DNA of 64,000 nucleotides, taken from the NCBI RefSeq assembly GCF_036373705.1, contig NC_089869.1, forward strand, positions 10,427,676-10,491,675, given 5' to 3'. Position numbers and translations under genes: made by a program. Position 1 is the first letter of the stretch, and each line of letters begins with the position of its first letter. The notes beneath the pieces are model-generated. The model was given only the letters and a program-made list of their open reading frames with translations, did not search any database and was not told the origin of the DNA. Shown one piece after another: positions 57,951 to 64,000 of the stretch. This DNA comes from Amia ocellicauda (taxonomy: Eukaryota > Chordata > Actinopteri > Amiiformes > Amiidae).

Positions 57951-60900
57951 ATTTTATTTCGTGTTTTAGAAAACTAGGTCTCAGCCAGTATATTTTCATT
58001 TCAAACCCTTCTGAGTTGGAAGTGGACATTTCTGATCGACTGGGCCCACCACTACCACCCTTGCACAAACGAAAGGGAGCGATTCAGACAAACATGGCAA
58101 CACAGAGCCCTCTGATATGTGTGCAGTCAGGCAATCTGCTTCTTTCCACGGCAGGGCTAGAACGTTGTAAGGAGGACTGATGCAGCTCTCAATCCTAGCA
58201 CTGCAGAGCTCACAGATGCCTGGTTAGACACAGCATTGCAAGGCAAGCTAACCCTGGCTGGCTTCTGCCCACCCAACTAAGGTAACTCTATGCCACCTGA
58301 GGGGAATCCCAGTTCCAGTTGGTCTAGTTTGTCCAAGCCAACTCATGTTAAATAAACCATGAAGTCATTGAGATGTAAGTTATGGTATTGTGTAATGAAT
58401 TAGCACAAAAGACAGGACAATGCAAAAAGTGTTAACTCAAGCAAAAAAACTATGAATGAAACAGCCACTATACACAATAAGAAGGATTACAGTTCAATAT
58501 GCCTAAACAGTCACAGAACTAAATACAGAAATGGTGCTTTGGATCTGATCCTCCATACTGGGTGGGGAGGATTAAATACTGCAGTGCTGGTGATAGCAAA
58601 TCGTAGGTTACAAGGCAAGGAAATTGGTATATTAATGCGATGAGGAATAAATATGTACTGCAGTGGGGTCTGGGCAGGTCAGTCTAATACTGGCATTGGA
58701 GCTGCTGTGCATGTCGGGCTGTGTGGAGGATTTTCTGTGCCCTCCTTCGGCCAGATGCTGGTGTCATCTGCCCGTTCGCCAGCTGTCCTCGGATGCTCTG
58801 AGGGTGGCATCAGGGCAGGCGGTTGGCACACATGCCCTTTACAGTCCAGTTCTCGGACGATTGCCCGAGCTGCCATCCCGAATCCTCCATCCCTAATTAA
58901 TGGTTGATTTTTATTTTGTATTTTCTTTATCAGAGTCATATTTTGAAGTCTACATGGAGAATGAGCCGCTGGCATGTATCCTGCCCGGCCACATGACACA
59001 GCCCTCTCTGTCTGTCTTAATGAATGACAGTTTGGGCTGTTGACTGGGCTTTCTGTTTTTCTAGTGTAAGACACACTCCACTTCTATTAAATTCAAACGT
59101 CAGATCAGTACTCAGTGTGGCTCAGAAATGTAGAGAACGACCAGGACAGACAACGGTTGCATTTTTGTGTGAATTTCAGTCATGCCAAATGTGTTTTAAT
59201 TAACAGCACTGTTACTATTATTGTCCAGAGGAGCTTGCCGTAGTGTTCTGTACAAAATGGCAGCCAGTCGTATGTGACTCATTTCATCAGACCTCTGTTT
59301 ACCAGGCACTTTTGTTCCTTTCTCTGGGGACGAGGTGTTGCCTGGATAAGCACTCACACATGGACATCTACAGTGCTGGCGGTGTGATTATAAACAACGG
59401 CACTGAGCCACTCACTATGGATTAATGACCAGACCAGCAGTACTGAGTGCAGTGGAAAGGCAGGCTGTGTTAGACTGGAGGATGTGAAAGACTCCACTTA
59501 ACCCCCTCCACCCGCTTCAGCGCCACTCATATCTGAGCTCTGCATCACCGCTCATTTATGTCATGTTTCATATGTTTTTTTTTTTTTTAAGTGCCTGGTA
59601 AACCGAGGTCTAATGAAACCGGTCACCTGCGATCGGCCGCCATGTTGTTTTTTTCAACTACTAAAGAGGTTGCAGTGTCAAATGTCTCCAATGAGTCACC
59701 CCTGGCAGGAGCAGAGCCAATGAATTTCAGAGCTCTGGTCTCTGTCTCTCTTCTGGTCGCTGTCCTTCTCAGAACCAGACATTATTTTAAACTATTATTC
59801 AGTCTGCCCTGCCTTTCTGGAATCAGTGGCAGAGGCAATGGCTGAATCTATACTGAACAAGCCCTGGGTTCATTAATGTAATGATTTTTTAGATAAATTG
59901 ATAGTGACATCATTCTCCGAGACTCAGCGGTATGGAACCTTCTCCGTCTCCAACTGCTACACAGACCTTCAATCAATTTAATAGACTTTGATAGATTAAC
60001 CCATACATGTCTAAGCTTCGGTACCTAGATGGGTGTGCTAAGCTGGATAAAGTGATTGGCTCAGCACCGACTTAACCACAGCCCATACTGGAAGGGCCAT
60101 CACGCTGCCTGCCGTATTAGAATAAGCAGCACCTACAACACATGACGCAACACCGAGTTTAAAAGGAAGCGGGCACACACACAACAGTCTCCTGGCTTTG
60201 TGCGTCATGCAGGAACTCCGGCAGATGTTCATGCAGATGTCTGTTATGTCTCTGTGTGAGATACAGGAAGTACTGTACTTATTGGACAGTTCCACTCTTC
60301 AACCTGGTGTGACAGTGGGTCTGGTCGTGGCTGCGATTTCTCACATGTGCATCAGCTCGGCTTCGTCTTTTTTCATTTACTTCCCATGTTTGTTGTTTAG
60401 AAATTAAAATGATCAATTTGCAGGCGGTTTGCATGGCTTCTCCAGGTGCTGGGGTCAATATGTTAATAACGGAGGGCTGGGTGCTTTGCAATGGAGACTG
60501 AAGACTCAGGGTGCCCTCGAAATGCAGTCACATGGCCCATGTAGTAATGTAGCATTTTGCTTCAGTGCAGCTGCCATCTGCTCTGCACACCTGCCGAGTA
60601 ACCACACAGCCTACTGGACTGCTATTCCTGGTAGGGCTGTGCCAGTGACAGATTTTTGGTATCAATATACCGTTGAAGAATTCACCACGGTGATCGGTAC
60701 TACCGTGGGGGGCGGGCTGTGTGGGGGCAGAGCGGGGGCATGGTTTTGTTCTGCTATTCTGAAAAAGTAGGAGGACTCTTCTGTTTTAACTCTTTTCTGT
60801 TTCAAACAGTAGAACTAGTTACTACACAAATACAAAATGAAGGTAGTATTAAAATAAATACACCATACAAACTGAATAAAATAAAGATTTAAAAGAACAA

Positions 60901-61320
60901 TGTGCAAATGACATTGCAAATTGTTTTCTTAAGTGTTATGACTTAAAAAGAGCATTTTAAGTAGACTTTTTAGATTTAAATAGGCCTACAAATTGTAAGA
61001 AACTGTATGCAAATCTGTTAATCTGTTTCAATGTTGTCGTTGTTTTTAAGTGTCACAAATGTTTGCTTTTAGTTATGTTGTGTGTGGAGGTTCCGTGCCA
61101 AAAATACCCACATGACTATCTGGCTTTAATGATGATCACACCAGAGCTGCAATGTTTCACTATTCATTTTAAAAACAAGTCTTAAATGGAGCCTTAGGTA
61201 CCTGTCTATTTGCTATGCACTTTTCATCACGAGTTTTTAATCACAAACAATAAGGTCACCGATAACAGATTTCCATCAACAAGTTTTCTTTTGGAAATCA
61301 CTACTTAAGCTGTGTAGCGC

Positions 61321-61505
61321 TACAGTGAGGGAAAAAAGTATTTGATCCCCTGCTGATTTTGTACGTTTGCCCACTGACAAAGAAATGATCTGTCTATAAT
61401 TTTAATGGTAGGTGTATTTTAACAGTGAGAGACAGAATAACAACAAAAAAATCCAGAAAAACGCATTTCAAAAAAGTTATAAATTGATTTGCATGTTAAT
61501 GAGGG
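61321..61505. mobile_element. Tc1-like left terminal fragment
   Basis: It starts TACAGTGAGGGAAAAAAGTA and continues TTTGATCCCCTGCTGATTTT, the outer repeat of a common fish Tc1 element. It runs through GACAAAGAAATGATC to GTTAATGAGGGAAA, where the inner direct repeat begins and homology stops. The transposase and opposite end are absent, so this is a solo end about 185 bp long. Confidence 0.8.
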
Positions 61506-64000
61506 AAATCATTAAAACTAAACTAAAACCCCAATAGATCTATTCATAAATCATAAATAACAGATACAGTAAGTATTAAATTAAGTAGCTACATAAATAG
61601 CCTTTCATTAAATCCAACACCCACTGCAGTTGCAGTTTTCAACTCTTTAACTCACCACTTTTTATCGATAACTCCGGCTACATGTTGTAACTAAGCAGGC
61701 TTCCTATAGAACTATACAACTGCAGAGTATTGCACTGCACCCATGAAATAAAACTATATTACAAATGCTTTCTGCTAATACACTGTAGGAGATTTGTGTT
61801 GTGCCCACACACAAACATAAACACTCGCAGAATAAAGAGAGGGGGTTTAAGTGTCCCCATGTGTTCCTGCATTCTGGCTATTGTCGGACTAATTCAGGCT
61901 ATAATCTGGTAGTAGCGGCTCCCCTGGGTGGATAAGCAGTCGCTGGGATGCACAGGAAGTTTCGGCTCGATGCTGTGATGTGGGAAGGCTGACAGAGTAC
62001 CGACTCTTACTGCGCAGTGAGGATCGAGCCACAGTCAGTGCGCTCGCCCCTGTGGGGAAGGGGGCGGTCGGACTGAGATGGAGATAAAGGTTAAATTGTA
62101 CGGGCCCCCGCTCCCCTGTCTCACTCAATCCATGCAAAGTATTACGTTGACAATTAGTCTAGACACATTGGTAGGTCAGCAACTCAACACCAAGGGCCAA
62201 ACCGAGCAGACAACACCTCAGTCCGTGGCAGCTTGGCGTGGTGGGTCACGCAGGGCCTGACTGAGTTACTGAAGTTGGCACCACCCAGATTGTGGATGGG
62301 GGATGGGGAGTGAGAGAATAAATCACCTAGGTGTTGTGGGGTGCTCCCGATTAATGGGTCAGAGTGCATTATTTGACCCTACTCACCACACAGTTGCATT
62401 CTGGTGCACCTTTGCCCTCTTTAAATCATCTATCCTGTCCCCTGTTTGTCCTGGGATCGGCTGCAATCAAAGAAAGATGCATTGTGGGATTGATGAGAAC
62501 CGGGCTGGACCAAAAACTGATGGACTGAACTGTCACCTTCTTAAGCTAGATGGATACCTCAGAACATATTGGGATCAGCCTCTGTTGAAAAACATCTGAG
62601 TATAACAACGTTTGCTAAACTGATTTCTAAGCTTAATTAGCAGAATAACAGCAAAACAACTGGGGAATGAAACGCAATCTTGACTTGTCATTATTTCTGT
62701 AATGTATTGCAGTTTACATTTTACAACTGTTTTCTGTTAATTAATAATACATCACTCTAATGGGAACAGTCTCTCCCCCCATCAAATAAGTAATTTCAAT
62801 CACAGTTTCTGCCATCAATCAGACCACGTTAACCGCTGAGCATTATATATGTACAGCAGGAATGTGCATTCATGTTTATAATTTATGCCTTTGTTTCTTC
62901 ATGTTTTATTTACCCATATTGTCAAGTTGCTTTTAATCTTGTGTTAGAAAGCGTCTCTCTGCTGCCACTATTAAGAACATAGATACTGACTTTTTTTTAA
63001 AGCTGCTTCTTAATGGAGACCCGCTGAGGCACACAACGGGTCTTTCTACATTACTATCCTGTCGTACAAATATCAGGCTGAGGTGCTACATAGAAATGTG
63101 TTTGTGCCACCTCTGTTGAATGCTTGGTGTTTTGTCATAGTTGGGTTATATCTTTGTCAAGGCTGCTTTGCATAATATGGAATCCATCTTCCAACAACTT
63201 CTTGACAAGTTTAATTAATTGTGTTCATGTAAATCCCTAGAGTAGAATAAGCTATACAAATTGATCAAGAGTAACAATAAAGGATTATTAAAGACAAAGC
63301 ATTTTTGTTTTTTTAAGCATCCAAATGGCTTATTTCTTTAATAAACCCTGAATAATGAGTTTACATGATATATCTCATATGCACAGATTGGTGCCATATT
63401 GGTGTAAAATAATTTGAATTGGCCAGTTTGTTCACAGTACTTCTGTGCCGAGAGCATCCTTTTGCATAATACTTTGGCAGACTTCATAAGACCAAAATAC
63501 ACGATCTTGCTGTGTTTGTGTATGCTCCTTTCTGTGCTCATTGTTGTGGCATTTTTCCATTGCTGTCTATGACATGTACTGTAGCAGTTATTTCCCACAT
63601 AAATATTACAAGACACTGGTAATTTTTTACTCTTGCAGACAGCTGTGCTCTCCCCAAGGTTAGCACTTATGTAAGCATGCAGGATTGTAATGTAAATTAA
63701 CCAATGGGCCGAGCCATTACTGAGGGCATGGTGTGTTTGCGAGGAAACGTGTATATGAATTATGAAGCCCTAAGATTGAGGCTGAGTCAGGCTTGGTTCC
63801 CTGTCAAAGCAGAGGAATTCATTTAATGCTACATTGATCTGTCTACAGGATTAATACACTGAAACCCAGGCTATCCATTTCTATTTTGTTTGTTTTCATT
63901 TTTCATCTGATGCAAATTAATAAAAATAAAAAAACATCACGAATGTAATTATGCAGCCTGGAGTGTCGATATGTTCTTTATTAGACACACAGATCTTAGC

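Larger units (their letters stand above)
55901..64000. other. Gene-free 3' portion of the window
   Basis: About 8 kb without a supportable gene. It holds a truncated minus-strand SINE (57839-57950), a Tc1 end fragment (61321-61505), a possible hAT-like remnant near 60630-60710 (TAGGGCTGTGCCAGTGAC followed by TATACCG repeats) and several A- or T-rich runs. By synteny lzts2 might follow, but no LZTS2 coding sequence was found. Confidence 0.5.

Noticed and set aside
60630..60720. hAT-like remnant with TAGGGCTGTGCCAGTGAC and TATACCG repeats
   Set aside because: Only one degenerate end is visible, so it is mentioned under the surrounding interval rather than called.
55901..64000. lzts2 coding exons expected by synteny
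   Set aside because: No frame resembles the LZTS2 N-terminus or its coiled coils; the gene may begin beyond the window.

Overview
This window is vertebrate nuclear DNA, almost certainly from a ray-finned fish. The evidence is spliced genes with GT-AG introns, GC-rich exons in AT-rich introns, and a typical fish repeat set: CR1-like LINE, Tc1/mariner, hAT elements with 8-bp target duplications, tRNA-type SINE tails and many microsatellites. The LINE 3' end resembles families I associate with early-branching ray-finned fishes such as gars, bowfin and sturgeons, but the species cannot be fixed from the sequence.

Three protein genes are supported, in the order sema4g (+), mrpl43 (-), twnk (+). 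This is the arrangement around human SEMA4G-MRPL43-TWNK on 10q24. All visible exons join in frame, so all three genes look functional. sema4g (9331-29173) shows 13 coding exons giving about 805 residues: most of the sema domain, a PSI domain, one Ig-like domain, a transmembrane helix and a cytoplasmic tail ending in a PDZ-ligand-like ESSV. The exons for the start codon and signal peptide were not found. mrpl43 (42068 down to 39525) has three exons and encodes a 160-residue mitochondrial ribosomal protein. twnk (43315-50178) has five coding exons and encodes a 719-residue mitochondrial DNA helicase (Twinkle). mrpl43 and twnk are transcribed away from each other from a GC-rich interval of about 400 bp that carries an NRF-1-like site, so two genes serving mitochondrial gene expression probably share a promoter.

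The rest is mostly repeat-derived or unassigned. From about 2050 to 6200 lies a decayed CR1-like LINE on the minus strand, with pieces of ORF1 (zinc-finger and SGNH esterase), endonuclease and reverse transcriptase, and with other sequence nested inside it. Introns of sema4g hold two hAT-type elements with perfect 8-bp duplications (10632-11341 and 15877-17010) and a broken Tc1 transposon (23366-24988). twnk introns hold a Tc1-type MITE (42880-43102), a third hAT-type element (46187-47643) and a Tc1 end fragment. The 29.2-38.8 kb interval and everything after 50.2 kb contain no gene I can support. A few exon-like segments and one 147-codon open frame with a predicted membrane helix are listed as weak candidates.

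I found no CRISPR array, rRNA or tRNA gene, and no clearly new system. The most useful observations are the shared mitochondrial promoter, a long CT microsatellite serving as the polypyrimidine tract of an mrpl43 splice site, and the family relationship between two of the hAT elements.
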